From assembly GCA_964462595.1 (NCBI GenBank), contig CAYWXM010000014.1, positions 25,009 to 89,008 on the forward strand: a DNA stretch of 64,000 nucleotides, written 5' to 3'. Within the stretch, counting starts at the first letter, position 1. The number at the start of each line of letters is the position of its first letter. This document shows positions 26,908 through 35,519 of this stretch, piece by piece. Both the position numbers and the translations under genes were made by a program. The stretch is from SURF-21 sp964462595 (GTDB taxonomy: Bacteria; Actinomycetota; Geothermincolia; Geothermincolales; RBG-13-55-18). Below the pieces are notes generated by a model, which searched no databases, was not told the origin of the DNA, and worked only from the letters and a program-made list of their open reading frames with translations.

Positions 26908-27927
26908 GTGAACAAAGCCGAGAGGCTCATCGATCTCATCGCCATGCTGCTGGAGGCGCAGCGCCCGGTTACCCTCGAGCGCATACGCAATTCCATCCCC
27001 GGATACGGGCAGGCGACCGCGCCCTCCTTCAAGCGCATGTTCGAGCGCGATAAGAGCGAGCTGCGGGAGATGGGGATCCCCATCCTGGTCGAGCAGGTGG
27101 ATGTCTTCGGGGAGGAGCAGGGATACCGCATCCCCAAGGAGGAGTACTACCTGCCGGAGATCGACTTCACCCAGGAGGAGAAGCTGGCCCTGCTGCTGGT
27201 GAACCGGCTCTCATCCGGTGAGCTGACGCCGCTGTCCAGGGAGGCGGGCGCCGCCCTGCGCAAGTTGAGTCCCGATATCGGCGACGGCAGCCGGCTCGTG
27301 CAGACGCATTCCCTTCACTGGCGGTTCGAGCCCCAGAACGAACCCGTGGGAAGCCTCACCGCTTTATGGGAAGCGGCGGCGGGGCGGCGCACCGTGCGTT
27401 TCGTTTACCATTCCCTGGGGAAAGGCAAGGCACGCGGAAGAGACATCGACCCCTACGGCCTCTACTTCGAGCGGGGGGCCTGGTACGTGGTGGGATATTG
27501 CCACCTGCGCAAGCAGATCCGCTCCTTCAGGGTCTCCCGCATCGAGTCATCGGTGGAGCTGGCCCATCCCGGGCAGAGCGGACCCGATTTCGACCGCCCG
27601 CCCGATTTCAGGCTGGAGGACTACTCGCGCATACTTCCCTGGGAGTTCGAGGAGGGGGCGGAGTACGAGGCACGCGTCCTTTTCTCCCCCCGCATGGCAT
27701 GGCAGGTGGAGAGGGACTTGGGGGATGTATATGCTTTCGAGCCCGTCGAGGACGGAGGCGGCATACTATACGTGAACGTGCGCAACGAGGACGCCTTCCT
27801 CGGCTGGGTCCTTTCCTTCGCCGAGGATGCGGAGGTGCTCTCGCCGCCCGAACTGCGCCGTAAGGTCAAGGAAAGGCTATCGCTTATGCTGGACAAGCTG
27901 GGTGGTGACGGCGATGCCGGACTCTGA
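26908..27927 (+). CDS. pafB: PafB-like WYL-domain transcriptional regulator
   Basis: About 339 residues. The N-terminal helix-turn-helix region (KAERLIDLIAMLLEAQRPVTLERIRNSIPGY, then FKRMFERDKSELREMGIPI) is followed by a WYL domain (RTVRFVYHSLGKGKARGRDIDPYGLYFERGAWYVVGYCHLRKQIRSFRVSRI) and a WCX-like end. In actinobacteria PafB and PafC form a heterodimer that switches on the SOS-independent DNA-damage response. The GTG at 26908 has GGGAGG upstream; the longer frame from 26869 is less likely. The next gene overlaps by 14 bases and encodes the partner. Confidence 0.87.
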   Translation: MNKAERLIDLIAMLLEAQRPVTLERIRNSIPGYGQATAPSFKRMFERDKSELREMGIPILVEQVDVFGEEQGYRIPKEEYYLPEIDFTQEEKLALLLVNRLSSGELTPLSREAGAALRKLSPDIGDGSRLVQTHSLHWRFEPQNEPVGSLTALWEAAAGRRTVRFVYHSLGKGKARGRDIDPYGLYFERGAWYVVGYCHLRKQIRSFRVSRIESSVELAHPGQSGPDFDRPPDFRLEDYSRILPWEFEEGAEYEARVLFSPRMAWQVERDLGDVYAFEPVEDGGGILYVNVRNEDAFLGWVLSFAEDAEVLSPPELRRKVKERLSLMLDKLGGDGDAGL

Positions 27928-28885
27928 AGGCAAGATCCAGAGGCTGTTATCGGTTATCCCCTATGTCCTGAAGAACCAGGGGGTGTCCCTGAGCGAGCTG
28001 AGCGAGGTCTTCGGGGTGTCGCAGGCCCAGATCATAAGCGACCTCGACCTCATCTTCATGTGTGGACAGCCGGACTATACCCCCGCCGACCTCATCGAGG
28101 TGACCATAGACGGTGAACGCGTCAGCATAGCCATGGCCGATTACTTCGCCCGCCCCCTGCGTTTTACCTCGGCCGAACTCTCCGGGCTCTACCTGGCCTG
28201 CGAAGCGGTGCAGAAGCTCTCCGGTCTGCCGGCTTCCTCCTCTCTCAACACGGCCATGGACAAGATAGCGTCCGCGCTCGAAGGGGGAGCCGTTCCCCGG
28301 GACCTTATCAGGAAGAGCGTGGAGTTTAACCGGCCTACTCCGGGGCCGGAGATAGTATCCGAGCTCTCGCTTGCCTGCGAACAGCGCCACGTTGTCGAGA
28401 TGGAGTACTACAGCTACGGCAGGGACGATATCACGCGCAGGCGGGTCCACCCCCTGTCGCTGGAGTTCGGGATGGGAAACTGGTACCTGCGGGCCTGGGA
28501 CGGACGCAGCAGCGAGGTCAGGGTGTTCCGCGTAGATCGTATCAAGGACATGGAGGTAACCGCCGAGGAGTTCGAGCCGCCGCCCGGGGAAGAGGCGGGA
28601 GAGCCGGAGTACGCTCCGGCCGGCGTCGCCGCGGGCGGTGAGATAGAGGTGTGCCTGCGTTTTTCGCCCGCCCTCGCCCGCTGGGCGAAGGAGCAGCCCA
28701 TCTTCTCGCAGGCCGAGACGGTAAAGGGACGCCTCGTCTGCACCCTGCACACCGACAACCTCTCCTGGCTGGAAAGGGAGCTGCTGAAATACGGCAGCGA
28801 GGTAGAGATACTGTCGCCCCCGGAGCTCAAGGACAGGTTGCGAACGCGCGCCAGGAACCTGCTCGCCAAGTACGCGCGGGATTAG
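27914..28885 (+). CDS. pafC: PafC-like WYL-domain transcriptional regulator
   Basis: About 323 residues. It has an N-terminal winged helix (LLSVIPYVLKNQGVSLSELSEVFGVSQAQIISDLDLIFMCG) and a WYL domain (RHVVEMEYYSYGRDDITRRRVHPLSLEFGMGNWYLRAWDGRSSEVRVFRVDRI). The C-terminal extension (EIEVCLRFSPALARWAKEQPIF and onward) matches the WCX domain, proposed to sense a nucleic acid ligand. The ATG at 27914 lies inside the end of pafB with GGTGGTGA before it. Proteasome genes, often next to pafBC, are not in the window. Confidence 0.87.
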   Translation: MPDSEGKIQRLLSVIPYVLKNQGVSLSELSEVFGVSQAQIISDLDLIFMCGQPDYTPADLIEVTIDGERVSIAMADYFARPLRFTSAELSGLYLACEAVQKLSGLPASSSLNTAMDKIASALEGGAVPRDLIRKSVEFNRPTPGPEIVSELSLACEQRHVVEMEYYSYGRDDITRRRVHPLSLEFGMGNWYLRAWDGRSSEVRVFRVDRIKDMEVTAEEFEPPPGEEAGEPEYAPAGVAAGGEIEVCLRFSPALARWAKEQPIFSQAETVKGRLVCTLHTDNLSWLERELLKYGSEVEILSPPELKDRLRTRARNLLAKYARD

Positions 28886-29004
28886 CTTCATTGCCATGCA
28901 TGCCATCTCCTCTTTCGGGTAGCATCGTCGCCGAAACCCTGAAATCCGATCGAGATCCTCTCGAGTCAGACGATTACCGGGACGGGCGGAGACGGCAGGC
29001 AGAG

Positions 29005-29144
29005 CCGGGCTCAGGTCCAGGGATGACTCGAGAGGCAGGCCTGGGTGGAAACATTCGAGGTTCGTGCCGAGCGAGCGCCTGAAGGATGAGGCTATGCGGA
29101 AACACCGGGCTCAGACCCGGGGATTACGGGAAAGGTACGCCTGG
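29005..29144. repeat. Two imperfect 40-base direct repeats, 100 bases apart
   Basis: Copies at 29005-29044 and 29105-29144 share CCGGGCTCAG, GGGAT-AC and AGG-A-GCCTGG with scattered changes. They lie after pafC, and the second copy reaches into the 3' end of the minus-strand hypothetical gene. The function is unknown. Confidence 0.5.
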
Positions 29145-29386
29145 CGGAAGCGGTCGAGGCTCATGCTGTCGAGGTCGCCTTTTATCTCCTTCTGGCGGCG
29201 GCGGGCCTGCTCCAGTTCCTTGTAGCGTTCGCCGTAGACCAGTCGTTGCACGCGGAAATCCCACACCTCCACCAGGAAACCATCCCCATAGGAAGCGTCT
29301 ACGAAGCCCTTGGTAATGCGTACCTTATAGGCCGCGTTGGCCGATTCGCTGCCGTTACCGGACACCAATGTCTCTCGCCTGTGCAA
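29111..29386 (-). CDS. Small hypothetical protein
   Basis: About 91 residues from a TTG at 29386 with GGGAGAGG before it. The frame is open to a GTG at 29437, but that has no ribosome site. The visible core (AAYKVRITKGFVDASYGDGFLVEVWDFRVQRLVYGERYKELEQARRRQKEIKGDLDSMSLDRFRQAYL) reads as a small beta-sheet followed by two charged helices. Family and function are unknown. It stands alone, convergent with pafC. Confidence 0.6.
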   Translation of the reverse strand: MHRRETLVSGNGSESANAAYKVRITKGFVDASYGDGFLVEVWDFRVQRLVYGERYKELEQARRRQKEIKGDLDSMSLDRFRQAYLSRNPRV

Positions 29387-29735
29387 TTCCTCTCCCGCCG
29401 TATAGTATTTTTCAGCGCGTAGATATAATTCTAACACCGCGCCGCAAATATAAAATACAATTAGACATTTTATGTATGGTGCTATATTATGGTTACCCCC
29501 ACGGAAAACACCTTGAAGGCAGCAGCGATGTGATCATATTGCGTTTCGGAAATCCTGCTGTCGCTGTCAGAGCCGTGGCTCAACGCGATCCTTCCCCGCC
29601 CGTAAGCCGTACCCGCCAGGCACTCCTCCGCCGACCAGAGCCGCGAGATACCGGATGCGAAAACCCGGACTACAGAATACCGGGGTTCAGATATTATAAT
29701 GGTCTGGACCATGGTCTTTTCCGCGGGAAGGAAAT

Positions 29736-30515
29736 ATGACGAGAAAGATCTTGTCCGCTCTGCTGTCGATGATGCTCCTGCTCGTCCTGGTGGGGTGCGG
29801 GGAAAGTGGAGAGATGAGCCTCTCCGATTACCGTAAGGGCATCTCCGAGCTGCACGACGGGGTGGCCTGGGACCTCGGGGTGACCCTGGAGGATTTGAAC
29901 GAGCTCAGCTTCGGCGATTACTACGACCTGCCGCAGCTACGGGAGGTATTCGCGAGCGCCGAGGGTATTTTCACCTCTGCATGGGATACAGCCGAACCCA
30001 TGTACCCACCGCAGGAAGCGGTTCCCCTTCACCTGGATATAATGGATTTTTACGCCGAGGGCGCGGAGAGCATGAACTTGCTGGAAAACTCCATCGGGTT
30101 TTTCGAGGCCGTTCTGCCCATGATGCGCGATGTCGAGAACCTGGCCTTGCCCGACCTGCCCGAAAACGCCGGGGAGCCGGAGGTCAAGGCGGCGGCGGCG
30201 GAGGACCGCAAGACCATGGGTGGTTACCTGGATGAACTCGGCGGCATGGAGCCGCCAGATGAGCTGCAATCCTATCGCGAGAAACTGACGGAGTTCTTCC
30301 GCTCCATCGACGAGGCCGTGGCCGCCCTGGAACAGGCCGTCAAGCCGGAGGACCTTGCTCCCCTGGTACAGTTTCGGCAGTGGTTCTCCACGGCCCTCGG
30401 GACCTCGCAGGCGCTGTGGGAGGAGGCCATGTCCTATCTCGGCGGCCTGGGAGGCGGCATCGACCCATATATAGAAAAGGGAAAGGAAATAGCCGCACGG
30501 ATCCAGATGCTTTGA
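29736..30515 (+). CDS. Predicted lipoprotein of unknown function
   Basis: 259 residues. The signal peptide (MTRKILSALLSMMLLLVLVGC) ends in a lipobox (LVGC), so the mature protein should be lipid-anchored at Cys21 on the outer face of the membrane. The rest is acidic and largely helical, with repeated Glu-rich amphipathic stretches (DIMDFYAEGAESMNLLENSIGFFEAVLPMM, EKLTEFFRSIDEAVAALEQAV). AAGGAAAT precedes the ATG. A TATAAT at 29695-29700 is a likely -10 box, giving a leader of about 30 bases. No family is recognised. The next gene begins 67 bases after its stop. Confidence 0.78.
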   Translation: MTRKILSALLSMMLLLVLVGCGESGEMSLSDYRKGISELHDGVAWDLGVTLEDLNELSFGDYYDLPQLREVFASAEGIFTSAWDTAEPMYPPQEAVPLHLDIMDFYAEGAESMNLLENSIGFFEAVLPMMRDVENLALPDLPENAGEPEVKAAAAEDRKTMGGYLDELGGMEPPDELQSYREKLTEFFRSIDEAVAALEQAVKPEDLAPLVQFRQWFSTALGTSQALWEEAMSYLGGLGGGIDPYIEKGKEIAARIQML

Positions 30516-30582
30516 ACACTCATGCGGGCGCTCTCGTCGGGGTGCAGGGCGTGAAACCGGAGGTACAAACAGGAGGTCTGCT

Positions 30583-32058
30583 TTGAACGACAATGGCATT
30601 GACGCGGTAGAAGCGCTTTTCAACCCACGCCGCATGGCCGTGATAGGGGCTTCCACCAACCTGGCGAAGTGGGGAAACATCATCCCCAACAATATTCTGC
30701 GCGACGGTTACAAGGGAGAGCTGTATCTCGTCAATCCGAGAGGCGGGGAGATTAAGGGGCTGGCCTTCCACCCCAGTATCGCGGGCATAGGCAAGGAGAT
30801 AGACCTGGCCATGATCACCATACCGGCGGAAAACGCGGAGGAGGTCATACCGGAATGCGCCCGCGCCGGGGTGAAGGTGGCCATAGTGATCTCGGGTGGT
30901 TTCGGCGAATCCTCCCTCGAGGGGCGCGAGATGGAGAAGAGCCTGGTGGCTACGGCCCACGCCCACGGCATAAGGGTCGTGGGGCCGAACACCATGGGCA
31001 TAACCTCGGCGCCCTGGAGCCTGACCGCCCTCATGCCCCCGGTCAAGCCCCGCCCCGGGCACGTGGCCTTCGCCGCCCAGAGCGGCAACCTGGGGACGCA
31101 GATGCTGGGATGGGGTTCTCACCGTGGCATAGGTTTCTCCCGCTTTGTGTGCATCGGAAACGAGTGCGACCTCGACTTCGCCGATTACATGGAGTATTTC
31201 GCCCGGGACGACCAGACCAGGGCCATCCTGCTCTACGTGGAGGGGTTCAAACGGCCCCGACGCATCCTGGAGCTGGCGGAGGACATAAGCCTTGTCAAGC
31301 CCATCGTCATATACAAGTCCGGGGGTACCGGCGCCGGGAAGAGGGCGGCGGCATCGCACAGCGCGGCCATGGCCGGCTCGCGCGAGATCTACCAGGGCAT
31401 GATCCGGCAGGCGGGCATGATACAGGCCGAGACCACCGAGGAGATGCTGGATTTCTCCGACGCCCTGGTGAAGATGCCCGTGCCCCGGAGCCGCAGGACG
31501 GCCATCCTCTCCTGGGGCGGCGGCTGGGCGGTGGTGGCGGCGGACCTGTGCGAGCGCGCCGGGCTGGACGTCTCCCCCCTGCCGGATGATGTCAGGGACG
31601 AGCTGGGGTCGATACTGCCCTCTTACTGGAGCAAGGGCAACCCCGTGGACATGGTGGGCATCCTGGACCTGGACAAGCACACAAATTGCCTCGAGGTGCT
31701 GGCCAATTCCCCAGCGTACGATTCCGTCGTCTCCCTGGGCACCATCAACGCCTCCGGCGCCTTCGGTTTGAAGGAGGCGCCGCCGCAGGGTGAGGGGACG
31801 GAAAAGCAGATGAACGAGGTACGACGCCATTACGTGCACGACAGGAGCGTGCGTTTCGCGCACAAGGTGGTCGAGCTGATGGAAGGGCTGGAGAAACCCA
31901 TCGTCACCGTGGGCATGCCCCAGCGGGATACGGAGAACCTGGAGGATTCCGATTTCCCCTGGGAGAAGATAAGCATCTACTCCAACCCCGAGAGGGCGGC
32001 GCGGGTGGCGTCCATGCTTGCCGAGCGGGGCGAATACCTGAGATCGCGGGGGGTGTGA
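30583..32058 (+). CDS. ADP-forming acyl-CoA synthetase alpha-like protein (CoA-binding)
   Basis: 491 residues. The N-terminal CoA-binding Rossmann domain has VEALFNPRRMAVIGASTNLAKWGN and IRVVGPNTMGI. Two succinyl-CoA-ligase-like flavodoxin domains follow (GHVAFAAQSGNLGTQML; TAILSWGGGWAVVAADLC). The phosphohistidine loop is KRAAASHSAAMAGS with His259. These enzymes interconvert acyl-CoA, ADP and phosphate with acid, CoA and ATP. The ATP-grasp (beta) part is absent from this protein and from the window, so a partner must be elsewhere or the role is different. The start is TTG at 30583 with AGGAGG upstream. The stop overlaps the uppP start by one base. Confidence 0.82.
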   Translation: MNDNGIDAVEALFNPRRMAVIGASTNLAKWGNIIPNNILRDGYKGELYLVNPRGGEIKGLAFHPSIAGIGKEIDLAMITIPAENAEEVIPECARAGVKVAIVISGGFGESSLEGREMEKSLVATAHAHGIRVVGPNTMGITSAPWSLTALMPPVKPRPGHVAFAAQSGNLGTQMLGWGSHRGIGFSRFVCIGNECDLDFADYMEYFARDDQTRAILLYVEGFKRPRRILELAEDISLVKPIVIYKSGGTGAGKRAAASHSAAMAGSREIYQGMIRQAGMIQAETTEEMLDFSDALVKMPVPRSRRTAILSWGGGWAVVAADLCERAGLDVSPLPDDVRDELGSILPSYWSKGNPVDMVGILDLDKHTNCLEVLANSPAYDSVVSLGTINASGAFGLKEAPPQGEGTEKQMNEVRRHYVHDRSVRFAHKVVELMEGLEKPIVTVGMPQRDTENLEDSDFPWEKISIYSNPERAARVASMLAERGEYLRSRGV

Positions 32059-32867
32059 TGGGGATTCTCCCCGCCCTGCTGCTGGGCGCGGTGCAGGGGT
32101 TGACCGAGTTCTGGCCCATATCCAGTTCCGCCCACCTGGCCCTGCTCATCCACATCTTCGGCTGGGGCGAGCCCGACCTCTCGTTCCTGGTCGCCCTGCA
32201 CCTGGGGACGTGGCTGGCTGTGGTGTGGTACTACCGCCGCAGGCTGCTTTCCATAATCGCGGCGATGTGGCGGGAGGTCACGGGAAAGAAACCCGGCGAC
32301 CCCGAGGCCAGGCTGGGCTGGTTGATCCTGCTCGCCACCATCCCTGCCATCGCCGTGGGGGCCGTAGGCGCGGAGTCCTCGGAGATGATGGAGGGGATGC
32401 CGCTGCTCATGGTGGTGATGCTCGCCTTGTTCGGGCTGGTGCTGTGGGCCGCCGACGCACGCGGCGCCCAGAGCAGGGACTGGAACGCGGCAGGCTGGCG
32501 CGAGGCGCTGGCGGTGGGGGTGGGACAGACCTTGGCGCTGATGCCCGGGGTCTCGCGCTCCGGCGCCTCTATCTCCGTGGCCCGTGCCGCGGGCATAGAC
32601 CGCAAGGACGCCGCCGATTTCGCTTTCCTGCTCTCCGTTCCCGTCATCGGGGCGGCCGCGGCTTACCAGGGGTTCAAGCTGGTGCTGGACGGCCTGCCCG
32701 CGGACCGGCTCTGGCCCATGCTGGCCGGAGGCGCCACCGCCGCGGTAACCGGCTACTTCGCCATCGGCTTCCTGCTCTCGCGCCTCAAGGCCGGCACCTT
32801 CCGGCCGTACGCCATCTACCGCCTGATACTCGCGGCCGTACTCCTGGTGGTGCTGGTCATCCTCTAG
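32058..32867 (+). CDS. uppP: Undecaprenyl-diphosphatase (BacA/UppP)
   Basis: 269 residues, normal for the family, with about eight hydrophobic helices. Active-site motif 1 is QGLTEFWPISSSAHL, where Trp replaces the more usual Leu or Phe. Motif 2 is MPGVSRSGASISVARAAGI. Both contain the conserved Glu, Ser and Arg needed to remove phosphate from undecaprenyl diphosphate on the outer membrane face, recycling the cell-wall lipid carrier. A GTG at 32055 is also possible; the ATG at 32058 overlaps the upstream TGA by one base, so translation is coupled to the CoA-binding protein. Confidence 0.92.
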   Translation: MGILPALLLGAVQGLTEFWPISSSAHLALLIHIFGWGEPDLSFLVALHLGTWLAVVWYYRRRLLSIIAAMWREVTGKKPGDPEARLGWLILLATIPAIAVGAVGAESSEMMEGMPLLMVVMLALFGLVLWAADARGAQSRDWNAAGWREALAVGVGQTLALMPGVSRSGASISVARAAGIDRKDAADFAFLLSVPVIGAAAAYQGFKLVLDGLPADRLWPMLAGGATAAVTGYFAIGFLLSRLKAGTFRPYAIYRLILAAVLLVVLVIL

Positions 32868-32966
32868 GAATGAGGCATGCCCTCAGATAGCGTGGAGATC
32901 ACCTTCGCCCGATCTTATGAAACGGGAAATCGTGTGGAGTTTGCCATGCTACGGGCGAGCCGGCTT

Positions 32967-33626
32967 TTATCCTGTCTTGTACTCCCGTACCCTTTCCTCC
33001 AGCCAGTCGGCCCAGTCGGACAGGCCTTCGTTCTTGCGGCAGCTCACCTCGAATATGACCAGGCGCTGGTTCATGCGCGACAGGATTTCGCGCAGCTCCG
33101 CCATGTCGAAGTCGCTCATGCCGAGGAGGTCGGTCTTGTTCACCACCAGCACGTCGGAGTCGCTGAACATGGTGGGGTACTTGAGGGGTTTGTCGTGCCC
33201 CTCGGCCACGGAGAGTATCATGGCCCTGAGAGATTCTCCCAGTTTGAAATCGGCCGGACAGACCAGGTTGCCCACGTTCTCGATGATCAGCAGGTCCAGA
33301 GCCTCCAGGTCCAGGTGGGGGAGGGCCTGCCGTATCATTAGCGCGTCCAGGTGGCAGATGCCGCCGGTGTTTATCTGCACCACCGGGATGCCATATCCCT
33401 TGAGCTTCTCCGCGTCCACGTTGGAGGCTATGTCACCCTCGATAACCCCCACTCTCACCCTGCCCTCGAGCAGCTCCAGGGTATGGGCGATGAGCGAGGT
33501 CTTGCCCGCCCCGGGCGAGGCCATGAGGTTCACGGCCAGCACTCCGCTGGCGCGGAACAGGGCATCGTTCTCGCGCGCCACCTTTTCGTTGGCGTCGTAG
33601 ATACTCTCCAGGACCTCTATATCCAT
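32967..33626 (-). CDS. hypB: Hydrogenase/urease nickel-insertion GTPase HypB
   Basis: 219 residues. GTPase motifs: P-loop ASPGAGKTS (36-44), GVIEGDIASN, LLIIENVGNLVCPADF, and NKTDLL. The CHLDALMI segment provides the metal-binding Cys-His of the G domain. The N-terminal His-rich or CxxCGC nickel store of other HypB proteins is missing, as in many species. HypB delivers nickel with HypA during NiFe-hydrogenase (or urease) assembly. The ATG at 33626 has GGGAGGCGAGG upstream; longer readings of this frame run into unrelated sequence. hypA lies upstream on the same strand, 149 bases away. No hydrogenase genes are visible. Confidence 0.92.
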   Translation of the reverse strand: MDIEVLESIYDANEKVARENDALFRASGVLAVNLMASPGAGKTSLIAHTLELLEGRVRVGVIEGDIASNVDAEKLKGYGIPVVQINTGGICHLDALMIRQALPHLDLEALDLLIIENVGNLVCPADFKLGESLRAMILSVAEGHDKPLKYPTMFSDSDVLVVNKTDLLGMSDFDMAELREILSRMNQRLVIFEVSCRKNEGLSDWADWLEERVREYKTG

Positions 33627-33775
33627 CCTCGCCTCCCATCCAGGCCCGACCGTACGGGCAGTACTCGTCTGGTGAGCCCCACGGAACCTATTATAATGGC
33701 CCGGCTCCCCGCGCGGGGCACCCCGCCTGCGGCGCCGCTGCCATCCACCAGCACCCCTGAGTTCATCCCCGCCTC

Positions 33776-34117
33776 CTATTCGATCTCGATGGATTCGACC
33801 ATGAACTCGCGCCCCGAAATCAGCTCGGTGTCCTTCCTGCCGCACTTGGGGCAGGTGAGGTCGTATTCCTTCACCTCGAAATCCTCGTCGCAGTCGGGGC
33901 AGTGTGCCACCACCGGCACCTTGATGAAGTTCAGTTCCGCCTCGTGCGCGATGGTGTCCTTGGTCACCATGTCCCAGTAGAAGGCCACGTAATGGTCCAC
34001 GATCCCCGTCAGCTCGCCCAGCTTCACGTTGACCTTGATGACGCGCTTTGCCTTGTTGGCCTGGGCGTGCCTCAGGCATATGGCGGCGATGCTCTCGGTA
34101 GCTCCGAGTTCGTGCAT
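33776..34117 (-). CDS. hypA: Hydrogenase nickel incorporation protein HypA
   Basis: 113 residues, full length. The N-terminal Met-His-Glu (MHELGATESI) carries His2, the nickel ligand. A zinc site with two CxxC pairs follows (AHCPDCDEDF, LTCPKCGRKD). HypA passes nickel to the hydrogenase large subunit together with HypB. GGAAGGAGACA precedes the ATG. The frame is open much further upstream, but only this part resembles the family. It leads a two-gene hypA-hypB unit and diverges from the CoA-transferase operon. Confidence 0.92.
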   Translation of the reverse strand: MHELGATESIAAICLRHAQANKAKRVIKVNVKLGELTGIVDHYVAFYWDMVTKDTIAHEAELNFIKVPVVAHCPDCDEDFEVKEYDLTCPKCGRKDTELISGREFMVESIEIE

Positions 34118-34448
34118 TGTCTCCTTCCTCTCCTCGCCGTGCCTATCCCGGCCTTTGAATAGGATAATACGGCGCGTACATTTAGGGAAATGAGCCTGCT
34201 CAAGCTGCTTACTCTCCTGGAAACTTCCCGCGATCTGTGCGAAAATGTCGGGGTATTGAACGCGCCATGCATTACGCAGCAGGATGCGCAGCAAGATACG
34301 CAGTTTGACCGAGGTAATCGATGGAACAGCATAAGCAGCAGCGCGGCGCATGCGCGTCCCGCTTTGACCCCGGGGCCTGTTATCCCAAGACCCAGGTATC
34401 CTGCTTGTGCCGTTCCACGTTGCGGATAAAGGATCGGGAGGTTTGAGG
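34118..34448. other. Divergent intergenic region hypA / CoA-transferase
   Basis: 331 bases without a convincing gene. A short 12-base tandem repeat (CGCAGCAGGATG, CGCAGCAAGATA, then CGCAG) is at about 34277-34305. Promoters for both divergent units should be here, but no box pair stands out. Confidence 0.5.
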
Positions 34449-35507
34449 ATGAGCCACGCCAACGAAAGGCTGTTCGACCACGCTCTGGCCCGGGAAGTGA
34501 AATCGAGAAAAAAGCGGGCGGAAAAAGATAAAAGGATGCCCCTCAAGGAAGCGGTGGCCGAGTTCGTGCAGGACGGGGATTCCATCATCGAGGCCGGGTT
34601 CTCGTACGTGAGGGGCCCCATGGCCGCCTTCTGGGAGATAGGCCGCCAGCGCAAGAAGAACCTGGTGGGCATCTTCACCCCGGGAGGCATGAACGCCGCC
34701 TGGCACGAGTTCGGCGGCCTCGAGGGGGCACACGTGGCCTACGTGGGCGTGGAGATGCGCGGCCTGGTGGCGCCCTTCCGGCGGGGGGTCGAGGCCGGCA
34801 CCCTGAAGGTTTTTTCCGACTGGAGCCACGGCGGGATGGCGCTCTCGCTCATGGCTGCGGAGAAGGGGTTGGACTACGTGGCCTGCAAATCCATGCTGGG
34901 CACGGACATCATGAACACCAACCCTTACATCAGGGAAGCCGAGAACCCCTTCACGGGAGAGCCGGTATGCCTGGTTCCCGCCATGTATCCGGACGTGGCT
35001 ATCATCCACGTCCACCACGCCGACAAGCACGGAAACGGGCGCATCTGGGGCCCCGCCATAAACGACCAGTCCATCTGCGTGGCTGCCCATAAGGTCATCG
35101 TGACCTGCGAGCGCATAGTAGATACGCTGGATATCCGCGCCAATCCCTACCAGGTGATAGTGCCCCACTACACCGTCGATGCGGTGTGCGAGGTGCCCTA
35201 CGGCGCCTTCCCCGGGGACATGCCGGGAACGTATTACTTCGACCGCAGACTGCAGGAGAGGGTGGTGCGCGTGGAATGGAAGACGTCGGAGAGCACCCGG
35301 GAGTGGTACGAGAAGTACATCCTGGGCACGAAAGACCATTTCGAGATGATACAGATGGTCGCGGAGGACGAGGGCATGAACGCCGTCGAGTACATGAAGC
35401 GGCTGGAGCACCTGGCCTGCGACGCCGCCTATTACGGCATAGGCTCCTGGGGGATCGGCGGCGACCGCGACTGGAAATACGAGGAAGTGGCCAAGCGGCC
35501 CGTCTGA
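34449..35507 (+). CDS. CoA-transferase subunit A (glutaconate CoA-transferase type)
   Basis: About 352 residues from the ATG at 34449, which has GGGAGG upstream. Family I CoA-transferase alpha pattern: MPLKEAVAEFVQDGDSIIEAGFSYVRGPMAAFWEIGRQ, then LKVFSDWSHGGMALSLMAAEKGLDYVACKSMLGTDIM and PDVAIIHVHHADKHGN. Subunit A binds CoA substrates together with subunit B, whose gene follows after 12 bases. Likely reactions are glutaconate CoA transfer, 3-oxoacid CoA transfer or the ring-opening chemistry of IpdA-type proteins; sequence by eye does not separate them. The longer frame from 34407 lacks a ribosome site. Confidence 0.84.
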   Translation: MSHANERLFDHALAREVKSRKKRAEKDKRMPLKEAVAEFVQDGDSIIEAGFSYVRGPMAAFWEIGRQRKKNLVGIFTPGGMNAAWHEFGGLEGAHVAYVGVEMRGLVAPFRRGVEAGTLKVFSDWSHGGMALSLMAAEKGLDYVACKSMLGTDIMNTNPYIREAENPFTGEPVCLVPAMYPDVAIIHVHHADKHGNGRIWGPAINDQSICVAAHKVIVTCERIVDTLDIRANPYQVIVPHYTVDAVCEVPYGAFPGDMPGTYYFDRRLQERVVRVEWKTSESTREWYEKYILGTKDHFEMIQMVAEDEGMNAVEYMKRLEHLACDAAYYGIGSWGIGGDRDWKYEEVAKRPV

Positions 35508-35519
35508 GGAGGAGCGGAT

